Of a DNA stretch of 22,996 nt, positions 14,955 to 22,140 are shown piece after piece. The stretch comes from JALONO01 sp038209965 (GTDB lineage Bacteria > Bacteroidota > Bacteroidia > Cytophagales > Thermoflexibacteraceae). The notes under the pieces were generated by a model. The model saw only the letters and a list, made by a program, of their open reading frames with translations, searched no databases and was not told where the DNA came from. The stretch is taken from positions 1 to 22,996 of the forward strand of contig JBBQXF010000075.1 of NCBI GenBank assembly GCA_038209965.1, written 5' to 3'. The position numbers and the translations under genes are program-made. Position 1 is the first letter of the stretch, and each line of letters opens with the position of its first letter.

Positions 14955-15778
14955 TCACTGATTTTCGCTTCTCAATTGCTCTATTTGTTCAACTGTCAGA
15001 TCTGTATGTTTGGCTACTTCTTGGTTAGAAAGAGAAGTTAGCAATAAACTCCTAGCTATTTCAATATTACGTTTTTCAATAACAAGCATTTTTTCTACAA
15101 TTTCGTCGGTTTCCCGCATACGAGCATACTTGTATTCCTCCAACTCCTTTCTTGTCCACGTATGATGGTCAGCCTCTTGGCAAGCACTTTTTAGCCCTTT
15201 GTCATTCACACTTGCGGGAATTACGTTTAGATTTTCAGCATTTTTAATAAAGAAGATCCACTTTTCCACCAGCGTTGGTAGCTCTGGTTCCGTTTTGTTG
15301 AATTTGGGCAGTTCTATAAACGAAAATTCCAAGTCTCTCAGTTTGTGTTCTTGTGTTTCTGCGTCTAAAATCAAATGCCTTGACAAGTAATCGGCACTTT
15401 GCAGATATTCAAAGTTTAAAATCCCAATAAAAATGACAGGCTTAAGTTGGTAATAATTTTCGCTTGCACCTAACTGTGAAGCATAGCCCCTCGCACTGTA
15501 AAAAGTAATGCGTTTGTCAAGGTCTTTTTGTCCGTAACTTGCATTTCTACAATGTAGGAATTTCTCGCCTTGTCCTTTGCCATTGCGTCCAAAATTGTAG
15601 ATTTTGAGCCTGCCATGCGCGGCAATTGATAAGGGTTTAGAATTTCAACCCACATAATTTGTTTGTTGCCTTCCAATTTTAGCACCGCATTAAGAAATGA
15701 AATTAAGATTTCAGTCTTGTTTTCATTGCCAAATATCTTGCGAAAGGTAATGTCATTTTTTATGTCAGCAAACTGCAT
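14955..15778 (-). pseudogene. Frameshifted Rpn / PD-(D/E)XK nuclease family transposase-like gene
   Basis: Rpn proteins are DNA endonucleases related to transposases, reported to promote RecA-independent recombination. The first part (15778 downwards) reads MQFADIKNDITFRKIFGNEN and continues with ILDAMAKDKARNSYIVEMQV, the nuclease core (D...E-x-Q). The second part runs in the -1 frame: DLDKRITFYSARGYASQL, LKPVIFIGILNF, then YLSRHLILDAETQEHKLRDL down to the stop at 14955. The two halves join if one A is restored in the AAAAA run (TTTTT at 15525-15529 on the plus strand). Reconstructed length is about 275 residues, near the usual size. TATTTTTG at 15804-15811 (minus) is an exact -7 element. The gene is clearly more AT-rich than its neighbours, which suggests transfer. 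Real decay, homopolymer sequencing error or ribosomal frameshifting are the options; the first two are more likely. Confidence 0.85.
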
Positions 15779-15911
15779 AATTTTTTTGATTGAGTTCTTG
15801 GCACAAAAATACGAAATAACAGAAAAGCAAGTTGGTGGTTGATTGCTCTTTTACAATTCCTGTTTTTATTGGAATTGCACCGAATAAACTTGTCAATAAC
15901 CATTTGATTGA

Positions 15912-15962
15912 CAACAATAAATTTCAACCTATTGATTGCCAACGTATAAAAAGGCAAAATAC
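15912..15962 (+). repeat. Decayed direct repeat R2, copy 2
   Basis: Matches 14767-14818 in the same orientation and lies 134 nt from the Rpn start codon. The two R2 copies therefore bracket the Rpn gene almost symmetrically. It abuts the end of the ligase-derived sequence at about 15963. Confidence 0.6.
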
Positions 15963-15981
15963 CCTGCGGATGCTGTCCAGC

Positions 15982-17880
15982 TTAGTCCATGTCAGCGACG
16001 TCAGGCCCAGAATAGGCCAGCCCAACAGCTTGCAGGGATTTCTGGATCGATCCGGCCTCGTTCGCCCCTAGTTCATCCGTGGCGACAAAAGCCCGGCTTA
16101 CTTGCGCGGCCAATGTTTCATAGCTCAACCGGACGACTGTTTCGTCAAATCCCCCGGCATATTTTTGGGCCAACGATTTGCCATTGGCCACACACTCCGC
16201 AATGAGGGGGTGCTTATCGGCAAACAAAGCCGTTTTGAGATCGGCCAAGGTTTCTTTGAACAGTAAATTGACCGGGATGCGGTGCAGCACGTGCTGATCG
16301 CGGCTGCCCGTGAGCAACACCAGCACTGGTGCATATTGCCCCGAGGCGGCCAACTTGGCAAACATCCGGCGGGCAGTGGCCAGCGATTCTTCTTGGCTGC
16401 GGACAAACCCACCGAAAAGAATGGCCACTTTGCGCCGCTCCGGCAAATGGGCCACTTCGCGGGCAATGGCCCGATCCAGATCGGCCAACAACTGTTTCAC
16501 GGCCCAAGTGTGCTTGCCGGTGCGGGCCCGGTCTTGCAGCGAGGCCCGGACAAAATAGGTAATGGCTTGGCTGGGAGCAAGGCCAATTTCCACCATTTGC
16601 TTGAAAATGAGCGACGTGGGCGACATCCCCGGGATGGTGTTGGGGTCATGGAGCAGCACCCGCCCATCTGCCGTGGCAAAGCCATCGATCCGGGCGCACA
16701 CCCCAAGGCGCAGGCCCTTGGCCACCAGCCGGATCTGGCGGTGGATCTCGTGCAACTGCGGCAGGGGCACGTCCACGGGCATAATCTTCTTGGTCAATTT
16801 GGATTGGTACTTGGAATGGAAATCAAACACCTCGGCCTTGATGCCCGTGGGGGGCAGGGCAATCGGTTCGCCGGCTTCATCTTGGATCACCCCGCAAGAA
16901 AACTCTTTGCCATCAATAAATTCTTCAAACAAGACTTCTTCTTCCCCATTGACCGAGGTCAAGACGGCATCAGTATCCGAATAGGAAAAATAATCATCCA
17001 ATTTTTCCCGCAAGTCTTGGGGATGGTGATAAACAATGGCCCCGGTATCGGTCAAACTGGAAGCCGCCTCAAACACCACGGGATAGCCAATGCTCGCATC
17101 CAAATTGGCGATTTTCTGGACAAAATCGTGCTTGCCTTTTTCATCTAGCTGCTGCCATTGGCCCTTGCCCAAGTGGATCGTAAAAAAACATTGCTGCACA
17201 GCGCGGACAAACGCCGCGACGTCGTCTTGCTTGACAATGGCCACCCCAATGGACGATCCGCCATGGGGAGCTTTGGCCACCACGGGCAAACCGATGGCGG
17301 CCTTGACCTGCCCAAAAATATCGGCTGGTTCACTGCGCTCCCAAGTGTGCCGGCTGATCACCAACTGACGTTTTTCCATGCCCGTGATCTGCATGATCAG
17401 TTCATTTTGCAAGGGCTTGTCCATGCTGATCGACGAGCCAATAATGCCCGGCCCAGAGTAGGGCAGGCCATACCATTCAAACAAGCCCTGCAAACTGCCA
17501 TCTTCGCCGGGTGCGCCGTGCATGGCAATAAATGCAAAATCGATGTAATGGCGAAAATCGCTGGGCCGGAGCTGCTGCCCCACGGCGGCGATCATTTCCA
17601 ACTGGACTTCGTCGGTTTTTTCCCCGAGCGACTCGACATAAATGCTAAATGGATCTTTTGCTTTGAGACTGGCTTGCGGCGGGTAAAATTCCCGGATATG
17701 ACTTTTTTGCAAGTAAGCTGGCTCGATCATAATAAAATTGCCAAGGCTGTCCACAAAGATCGGAACGGCGACGAACAGGCTGCGGTCCAGGTTGTCGATC
17801 ACTGTGCGCCCGCCAGCAAAAGAAATTTCGCGTTCGCGCGAAGGACCACCAAAAAAAATGCCGATGCGGAGTAAGGTCAT
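15982..17880 (-). CDS. ddl: D-alanine-D-alanine ligase family protein with truncated second ligase-like unit
   Basis: Ddl joins two D-alanines with ATP for the peptidoglycan stem peptide. The first unit (residues 1 to about 480) has the N-terminal GIFFGGPSREREISFAGG, the MHGAPGEDGSLQGLFEWYGL and SGPGIIGSS...MDK motifs, the ATP-grasp segment AKAPHGGSSIGVAIV, EEFIDGKEFSCGVI, and the metal/ATP site ARIDGFATADGRVLLHDPNT. The usual metal ligand pair E-x-N reads D-P-N here. From residue 483 a second copy of the N-terminal domain begins (RKVAILFGGFVRSQEESLA). It runs 150 residues to GLAYSGPDVADMD and stops, so the second ATP-grasp part is missing. Typical Ddl is 310-370 residues; this protein is 632. 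ATG 17880 is preferred because the conserved fold starts there; an in-frame alternative adds 16 residues. The stop codon may itself be due to a frameshift (see findings). Confidence 0.85.
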   Translation of the reverse strand: MTLLRIGIFFGGPSREREISFAGGRTVIDNLDRSLFVAVPIFVDSLGNFIMIEPAYLQKSHIREFYPPQASLKAKDPFSIYVESLGEKTDEVQLEMIAAVGQQLRPSDFRHYIDFAFIAMHGAPGEDGSLQGLFEWYGLPYSGPGIIGSSISMDKPLQNELIMQITGMEKRQLVISRHTWERSEPADIFGQVKAAIGLPVVAKAPHGGSSIGVAIVKQDDVAAFVRAVQQCFFTIHLGKGQWQQLDEKGKHDFVQKIANLDASIGYPVVFEAASSLTDTGAIVYHHPQDLREKLDDYFSYSDTDAVLTSVNGEEEVLFEEFIDGKEFSCGVIQDEAGEPIALPPTGIKAEVFDFHSKYQSKLTKKIMPVDVPLPQLHEIHRQIRLVAKGLRLGVCARIDGFATADGRVLLHDPNTIPGMSPTSLIFKQMVEIGLAPSQAITYFVRASLQDRARTGKHTWAVKQLLADLDRAIAREVAHLPERRKVAILFGGFVRSQEESLATARRMFAKLAASGQYAPVLVLLTGSRDQHVLHRIPVNLLFKETLADLKTALFADKHPLIAECVANGKSLAQKYAGGFDETVVRLSYETLAAQVSRAFVATDELGANEAGSIQKSLQAVGLAYSGPDVADMD

Positions 17881-18107
17881 TGATTGGATTGAATTAAAAA
17901 TGAACGGTAAAATTAGTTTGCCAGCCACCAGTGCCGACCGGCTTTCCCCAAAAAAAGCCAGCCAGTTTTTTTAAATGCTACCGGCCAGTCCTTGGCTAGT
18001 CAGCCCCGAAATCGCCCAAAGATAGGCACTAGATTGGTAACTGAAAAGTTGCGCGCCAATCATTGCTCGGGCATTAAGCCGCGACCAAAAAATCGCAAGT
18101 CTTTCGT
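17881..18107. other. Intergenic region between ddl and the cysteine-protease-like gene
   Basis: The divergent spacer contains the presumed ddl leader and the promoter of the next plus-strand gene. AAAAAAAGCCAGCCAGTTTTTTT around 17951-17973 is A/T-tract-flanked but has no true stem. No gene is visible. Confidence 0.35.
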
Positions 18108-18137
18108 TTGCCTTTTTCTTTGATTTGGGTACATTTG
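18108..18137 (+). promoter_or_regulatory. Promoter of the cysteine-protease-like gene
   Basis: TTG at 18108-18110, a 19-nt spacer and TACATTTG at 18130-18137 match the Bacteroidetes consensus exactly. The site overlaps the upstream end of the longest possible reading frame, which supports the ATG at 18173 as the start. Confidence 0.75.
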
Positions 18138-18172
18138 AGCAAAATTTTTCACTCTCAATAAATGACCACAAT

Positions 18173-18673
18173 ATGCCACTTCCTGCACCCCTCGCGCCCC
18201 TGAGCAACCCCAAAGCTCGGTGTGCGGCTTATTCCCAAACTTGGCTGGCCATATCCCTGATCCAAGGCAACCCGGTAACCAAAGTCGATCTGTTGCAAAA
18301 AAATAGTTCAATCATGGGAACCATCCAAACCACGGCAGGCCAAGCATCGGCCACCAGTTTGGACGAAAATGGTATGGCCATTATCTCCACCAGCATCTAT
18401 AACAACGTGGCTTGGAGCGTTCCCCTCCAAGCCCTGTTCAATGCCACTGACGGTTTTTATTACCTCACGATCAAATACGGAGCGGGCGGGGCCAATCGTC
18501 ACGCCATGGCCGCCCACAAAAATGGCGGCAGTGTACATTTTGTTGAACCAGAAACTGGGCTTTATCAGTTGGGCCAGGCCGATTTGCAACATTTAGCAAA
18601 TTGGTACACCAACACCTGCGGATTGCCCACGGTCTTTGAGTTCAAAATCTACAAAGTGCAGATTAAACCTTAG
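18173..18673 (+). CDS. Small protein with YopT/AvrPphB-like (C58) cysteine protease pattern
   Basis: I do not recognise this 166-residue protein as a named family with certainty. The pattern of invariant-looking residues fits the papain-fold C58 peptidases. Cys17 lies in KARCAAYSQTWL (compare the G-x-C-x-x-L...W helix). His110 is in NRHAMAAHKNGG, and an acidic residue follows 15 positions later in HFVEPETGLYQL (Glu125, where YopT/AvrPphB have Asp in FDPN-x-G). The His-to-acid spacing of 15 equals that of AvrPphB as I recall it. There is no signal peptide or membrane segment, so it is cytosolic or exported by a dedicated route. It has its own promoter. The catalytic Asp-to-Glu change weakens the case; alternatives are a catalytically altered relative or an unrelated protein. 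Confidence 0.6.
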   Translation: MPLPAPLAPLSNPKARCAAYSQTWLAISLIQGNPVTKVDLLQKNSSIMGTIQTTAGQASATSLDENGMAIISTSIYNNVAWSVPLQALFNATDGFYYLTIKYGAGGANRHAMAAHKNGGSVHFVEPETGLYQLGQADLQHLANWYTNTCGLPTVFEFKIYKVQIKP

Positions 18674-18779
18674 AGTCCCACTGGACCATGTCGGCAACGA
18701 ATTTCTGGCTTGTGCTTTCCGGGCTTGCCTGTGTGCCCAATAATGCCTAATTTGCGGCAGAATTGGAGAAAAAACTGAC

Positions 18780-19712
18780 ATGAAAGAGTCCATCCGGGTA
18801 TTTGCGCCCGCCACCGTGGCCAATGTGGGATGCGGTTTTGACGTATTGGGTTTTGCATTGCACGAACCTGGCGATGAACTGATCGTCAGGTTGAACCAGT
18901 CGGGACGGACCACCATCTCGCGGATTACGGGCGACGGTGGCAAACTCTCTGCCGACCCAGCCAAGAACACAGCGGGAGTGGTGATCGATGCCTTTCTCCA
19001 ACAGTTGGGCCGCAGCCAAGGGGTGGATATTGAACTGAACAAGAAAATGCCCCTCGGCAGTGGTTTGGGCAGCAGTGCAGCCAGTGCAGTGGCCGCTATT
19101 TTCGCTATCAATGAACTGATGGGCCGGCCGCTCACCAAGCGCGAGCTGCTGCCGTTTGCGATGGAAGGCGAGCGAATGGCCTGCGGGGCCGCCCATGCCG
19201 ACAATGTGGCCCCTTCGTTGTTGGGCGGTTTTGTGCTCATCCGCAGCTATGACCCTCTGGACGTGGTGCAGATCCCGATCCCAAAGGACTTGGTGGCCAC
19301 GGTGGTGCATCCGCACATCGAGATCCGCACCGAAGATGCCCGGAGCATCCTCAAAAAATCAATCCTGCTGCGCGATGCCATTATTCAGTGGGGCAACATC
19401 GGCGGGTTGCTCACCGGCCTGATGCTCAATGACTACGGACTGATCAGCCGCTCGCTCCAAGACGTGATCATCGAGCCGGTGCGCTCGCTGCTCATCCCCG
19501 AATTTGACAATGTGAAAAGGGCCTCTCTGGAAAATGGGGCGTTGGGGTGCAGCATTTCGGGTTCCGGCCCTTCCATTTTTGCCCTCAGCACCTCTTTTGC
19601 GGCGGCGGCCCAGATTGCGGATGCTATGCGCCTCACATTGGCCAAGGTCAATATCGAGAGCGATCTTTACCTTTCGCCCATCAACGAAATTGGGCCGAAA
19701 ATCCTAGATTAA
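18780..19712 (+). CDS. thrB: Homoserine kinase
   Basis: ThrB phosphorylates L-homoserine to O-phosphohomoserine in threonine biosynthesis. The 310-residue product carries the GHMP-kinase motifs APATVANVGCGFDVLGFAL, the phosphate-binding PLGSGLGSSAASAVAA, and the C-terminal GCSISGSGPSIFAL, all typical for ThrB. Length is normal. The usual partners thrA and thrC are not adjacent. sufE follows after 55 nt and may share the transcript. A promoter-like TTG (18725-18727), 20 nt, TAATTTG (18748-18754) precedes the gene, but its -7 element is one base short. Confidence 0.96.
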   Translation: MKESIRVFAPATVANVGCGFDVLGFALHEPGDELIVRLNQSGRTTISRITGDGGKLSADPAKNTAGVVIDAFLQQLGRSQGVDIELNKKMPLGSGLGSSAASAVAAIFAINELMGRPLTKRELLPFAMEGERMACGAAHADNVAPSLLGGFVLIRSYDPLDVVQIPIPKDLVATVVHPHIEIRTEDARSILKKSILLRDAIIQWGNIGGLLTGLMLNDYGLISRSLQDVIIEPVRSLLIPEFDNVKRASLENGALGCSISGSGPSIFALSTSFAAAAQIADAMRLTLAKVNIESDLYLSPINEIGPKILD

Positions 19713-19767
19713 GAACTTTATTGATACGTTTACAGTTTAAGCATCGAGCTTTATTCGCTGGTCAACA

Positions 19768-20190
19768 ATGAACATTAACGAAATTCAGGACGAAATCATT
19801 GAGGAATTTTCCCTTTTTGACAATAATAATGACAAATACAATTACATTATTGAACTAGGGAAAAAGCTGCCTTTGCTGCCCGAAAACCATCGGACTCCTG
19901 ATTTTTTGATCAAAGGCTGCCAGTCCCAAGTGTGGATCCACCCCGAAATACTGAACCTTAACGTTCATTTGGCGGGCGACAGCGATTCGGTCTTGGTCAA
20001 AGGTTTGGTTAGTTTGATGATCCGGGTGTTGTCGGGGCAGCCTCCACAAGCCGTTGCACAAGCCGATCTATTCTTTTTGGATCGGATCGGGATGCGCCAG
20101 TTGCTGTCCATGAATCGCTCCAACGGACTGGCCGCCATGATCAAGCAGATCAAACTCTATGGCTTGGCCTATGCCATGCAAGCAGCATAG
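19768..20190 (+). CDS. sufE: SufE Fe-S cluster assembly sulfur acceptor
   Basis: SufE takes persulfide sulfur from the cysteine desulfurase SufS and passes it to the SufBCD scaffold. The 140-residue product has the active-site loop IKGCQSQVW with Cys51, the same position as in E. coli SufE. It also has the SDSVLVKGLVSLMIRVLSGQ helix and the LSMNRSNGLAAMIKQIKLYG C-terminal block. Length is normal. sufBCDS are not in the window. It sits just upstream of two other genes linked to Fe-S/redox work, a DUF59 protein and a bacilliredoxin. Confidence 0.95.
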   Translation: MNINEIQDEIIEEFSLFDNNNDKYNYIIELGKKLPLLPENHRTPDFLIKGCQSQVWIHPEILNLNVHLAGDSDSVLVKGLVSLMIRVLSGQPPQAVAQADLFFLDRIGMRQLLSMNRSNGLAAMIKQIKLYGLAYAMQAA

Positions 20191-20368
20191 CGAGGCAATT
20201 GGGCGGGAAGGTAGTAACTAGCTGGGCAAACAATTTACGCCAATAACCAGTTAATTTGTGTTCTCAGCCTAAATGGTTTGTGCTGACCTCAAATATCTTC
20301 TGTAATTTAGTTATCCGACTGTGTTAATTGACTAAATAAATTTAATAATCAAACAAAAAAATAACCCG

Positions 20369-20728
20369 ATGGAACAACCGCTGACCGCCGAAATAGAGAC
20401 AATTGCCTCATCCCAGACCAACCAAGATACCCTCCGGGACGAAGTGTTGGCTGCGATCAAATTGGTGTATGACCCAGAAATTCCGGTTGATATTTATGAA
20501 CTGGGCCTCATTTACGAGATGACTGTCTATCCGATTAACAATGTGTTCATCCTAATGACGCTTACTTCGCCTTCGTGCCCATCGGCCGAGCAGATCCCCG
20601 AGGAGGTGAAGCAGAAAATTTCGGCCATTCCGGGAGTCAATGAAGTTACAGTGGAAATTACTTGGAACCCACCCTATTCACAAGACATGATGTCGGAAGT
20701 GGCCAAACTGGAACTGGGCTTTCTCTAA
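20369..20728 (+). CDS. MIP18/DUF59 family SUF-system Fe-S assembly protein (SufT/PaaD-like)
   Basis: Proteins of this family help assemble or transfer Fe-S clusters and are often in suf operons. The 119-residue product contains the signature DPEIPVDIYELGLIYEM, the conserved cysteine loop MTLTSPSCPSAEQIPEEV, and the C-terminal EITWNPPYSQDMMSEVAK. A charged, Gln/Thr-rich leader of about 20 residues precedes the domain. It lies 178 nt after sufE and 44 nt before the bacilliredoxin gene. Confident as to family; the precise partner is inferred from context. Confidence 0.93.
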   Translation: MEQPLTAEIETIASSQTNQDTLRDEVLAAIKLVYDPEIPVDIYELGLIYEMTVYPINNVFILMTLTSPSCPSAEQIPEEVKQKISAIPGVNEVTVEITWNPPYSQDMMSEVAKLELGFL

Positions 20729-20772
20729 CTTATTATTTTTTAATCGGTTCATCAATCCAAATTTTTATCAAT

Positions 20773-21195
20773 ATGTATCCTGAATATATCACCGCACCGA
20801 TGAAAAACGACCTCGTTGCCGTCGGTTTTGAAGATGTGACCTCGGCTGTTCAAGTCGATGAGGTGCTCAAACGCCCCGGCACTGTGCTGCTGGTAGTAAA
20901 TTCCGTGTGTGGGTGCGCCGCTGGGGCAGCCCGGCCCGGCGTAAAACTGGCCCTGCAAAGTGCCGAGATCAAGCCTGATCACCTAGCTACCGTGTTTGCC
21001 GGAGTGGACAAAGAAGCAGTGGCCAAGACCCGCGAGCATTTATTGCCCTATCCACCTTCTTCGCCAGCCATTGCCCTGTTCCGCGATGGCGAATTGGTGC
21101 ATTTCATTGAGCGGCACCACATTGAAGGCCGCAATGCCGAAATGATCGCCAATCACTTGGTAGATGTTTTTGAAGAATTTTGTGTAGAGGCATAA
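20773..21195 (+). CDS. BrxA/BrxB family bacilliredoxin
   Basis: Bacilliredoxins are thioredoxin-fold proteins that remove bacillithiol from mixed disulfides. The 140-residue product starts MYPEYITAPMKNDLVAVGF and has the CGC active site in VNSVCGCAAGAARPG (Cys46 and Cys48), the hallmark of the family. The C-terminal FIERHHIEGRNAEMIANHL block is also conserved. ATG 20773 is chosen because MYPEY is the family N-terminus; an upstream start at 20662 would overlap the preceding gene by 67 nt. It implies that the organism makes or uses bacillithiol. A terminator follows 18 nt after the stop codon. Confidence 0.95.
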   Translation: MYPEYITAPMKNDLVAVGFEDVTSAVQVDEVLKRPGTVLLVVNSVCGCAAGAARPGVKLALQSAEIKPDHLATVFAGVDKEAVAKTREHLLPYPPSSPAIALFRDGELVHFIERHHIEGRNAEMIANHLVDVFEEFCVEA

Positions 21196-21213
21196 CTGGC
21201 CGCTAATTTTGCT

Positions 21214-21253
21214 AACCCCTTCGCCCAGTACCCGGTGAAGGGGTTTCTTTTTG
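21214..21253 (+). terminator. Terminator after the bacilliredoxin gene
   Basis: AACCCCTTC (21214-21222) pairs perfectly with GAAGGGGTT (21237-21245), followed by TCTTTTT. Standard intrinsic terminator form. Confidence 0.85.
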
Positions 21254-21480
21254 GGCCACCGTGGCGAGTTAACCCACCATTTGCCCAACTTTGGTGACTT
21301 GGGGAACTGGCTAGCCGCCCGATTTTCTTTTTGACAAAAGGCGACCGTCTGCGCCAAGCCGACATTTCCCAGCACTAAATTTGAAAATGGGCATTTATCA
21401 GGATTTATTACAAAAAATGACAATAAGTTATCATTTTTAAATCCAAAATTCTAGGTTAAAACCAGAATTTGGCGATTCAA

Positions 21481-21717
21481 CATGTCTGCCAACGCCGGGC
21501 CGGGCTGCCAAGTGTCAGGCGCACGAAGGCGCAATAGCGGTCAGCTAAGGGCGCGGCCCTTGGCAGCAGGGCAAACCGGCACCCAGCCCGAAGGGGCGCC
21601 ATGCCCCGCCTCACAACAGGTTTGGCCCGTCGGGGTGCGATCCCCCAATCTGGGCCTCCCCGATCCGAAGGCTGTTTTTAAAGCCCGGGAAAACCTCAAA
21701 GTGCAATAAAATTGGCC
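21481..21717. other. GC-rich structured element, possible non-coding RNA or dispersed repeat
   Basis: This segment is markedly GC-rich inside an AT-rich spacer and full of inverted repeats. GCTGCCAAG (21504-21512) pairs with CTTGGCAGC (21559-21567), GCGC-ACGAAG-GCGC forms a hairpin at 21519-21532, and CCC-GAA-GGG lies near 21588-21596. TCGGGG near 21630 can pair with CCCCGA near 21660. Reading frames through it (for example 83 codons on the minus strand) have no family features. It could be a structured RNA or an intergenic repeat of the kind common in this phylum. Confidence 0.5.
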
Positions 21718-21739
21718 AAAAAAGACCCGGATCTTTTTT
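21718..21739. terminator. A/T-tract hairpin ending the structured element
   Basis: AAAAAAGA (21718-21725) pairs with TCTTTTTT (21732-21739) around loop CCCGGA. The T-run lies within the stem on both strands, so it could end transcripts in either direction, though the stem is weak. Confidence 0.45.
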
Positions 21740-22140
21740 AACCCCCAATTTGTCCATGATTCTGTCCCAAGGACATGATTGATGCGGCTCAAATGGCAGA
21801 CATATTGAGGATTACCTTAATTTTCAAAGCCCCAAAGTTTAAATAAAGCTTCAAAATGAAGGTGTAATAGCGACTTTAGACGCATTTTGATAAATACCAG
21901 ATTTAAAAAAAGAGGCTGGGAAATGTCGGGCCAAGCTAGGCGCTGCTCCCCATTTGCAGCGTGCCGCCCAAAAGTTGCCAAAAAAATGTAGCTTTGTTTA
22001 AAGCAGGTAAATGCATCCGCCAACTAAGTCTCTCGGTGGAATGACTGAACTTATTTCACTGGTCATCAATGATTTATTTTCAGATTTGTAGCGTATCAAT
22101 TTTGTTTGGGTATCCGTGAATTGCCCCTTTCGTCAGACAA

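Larger units (their letters stand above)
21254..22140. other. Long intergenic region (about 890 bp)
   Basis: There is no gene I can support. It holds an AT hairpin (AAAAATGA 21413-21420 with TCATTTTT 21431-21438) and an inverted repeat (CCAAAATTCT 21443-21452 with AGAATTTGG 21464-21472). These are followed by the GC-rich structured element at 21481-21717 and an A/T hairpin at 21718-21739. The remainder up to 22140 is AT-rich leader with no clear promoter. Confidence 0.5.

Noticed and set aside
15520..15535. Programmed -1 frameshifting in the Rpn gene
   Set aside because: The site C AAA AAG is not a canonical slippery heptamer and I see no obvious downstream stem; decay or a read error is simpler.
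14640..15980. CRISPR array or complete insertion sequence with terminal inverted repeats
   Set aside because: The repeats are few, imperfect, unevenly spaced and in direct orientation; no cas gene, DDE transposase or terminal inverted repeat was seen.
16282..17148. A 288-codon open frame on the plus strand opposite ddl
   Set aside because: It lies wholly opposite conserved ligase motifs and its translation has no family features; it is an antisense shadow of a GC-rich gene.
21040..21423. A 127-codon minus-strand frame over the bacilliredoxin terminator
   Set aside because: It runs through a terminator and into the antisense of a well-supported gene, with no recognisable motif.
21541..21792. 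Small proteins encoded in the GC-rich structured element
   Set aside because: Composition is dominated by Gly, Pro, Arg and Ala from GC-rich hairpins; no start context, promoter or family pattern supports translation.
21481..22140. Cobalamin or other riboswitch for the TonB-dependent receptor
   Set aside because: I could not find the cobalamin-box consensus or other known riboswitch cores, and the structured part lies 400 bp upstream of the start codon.
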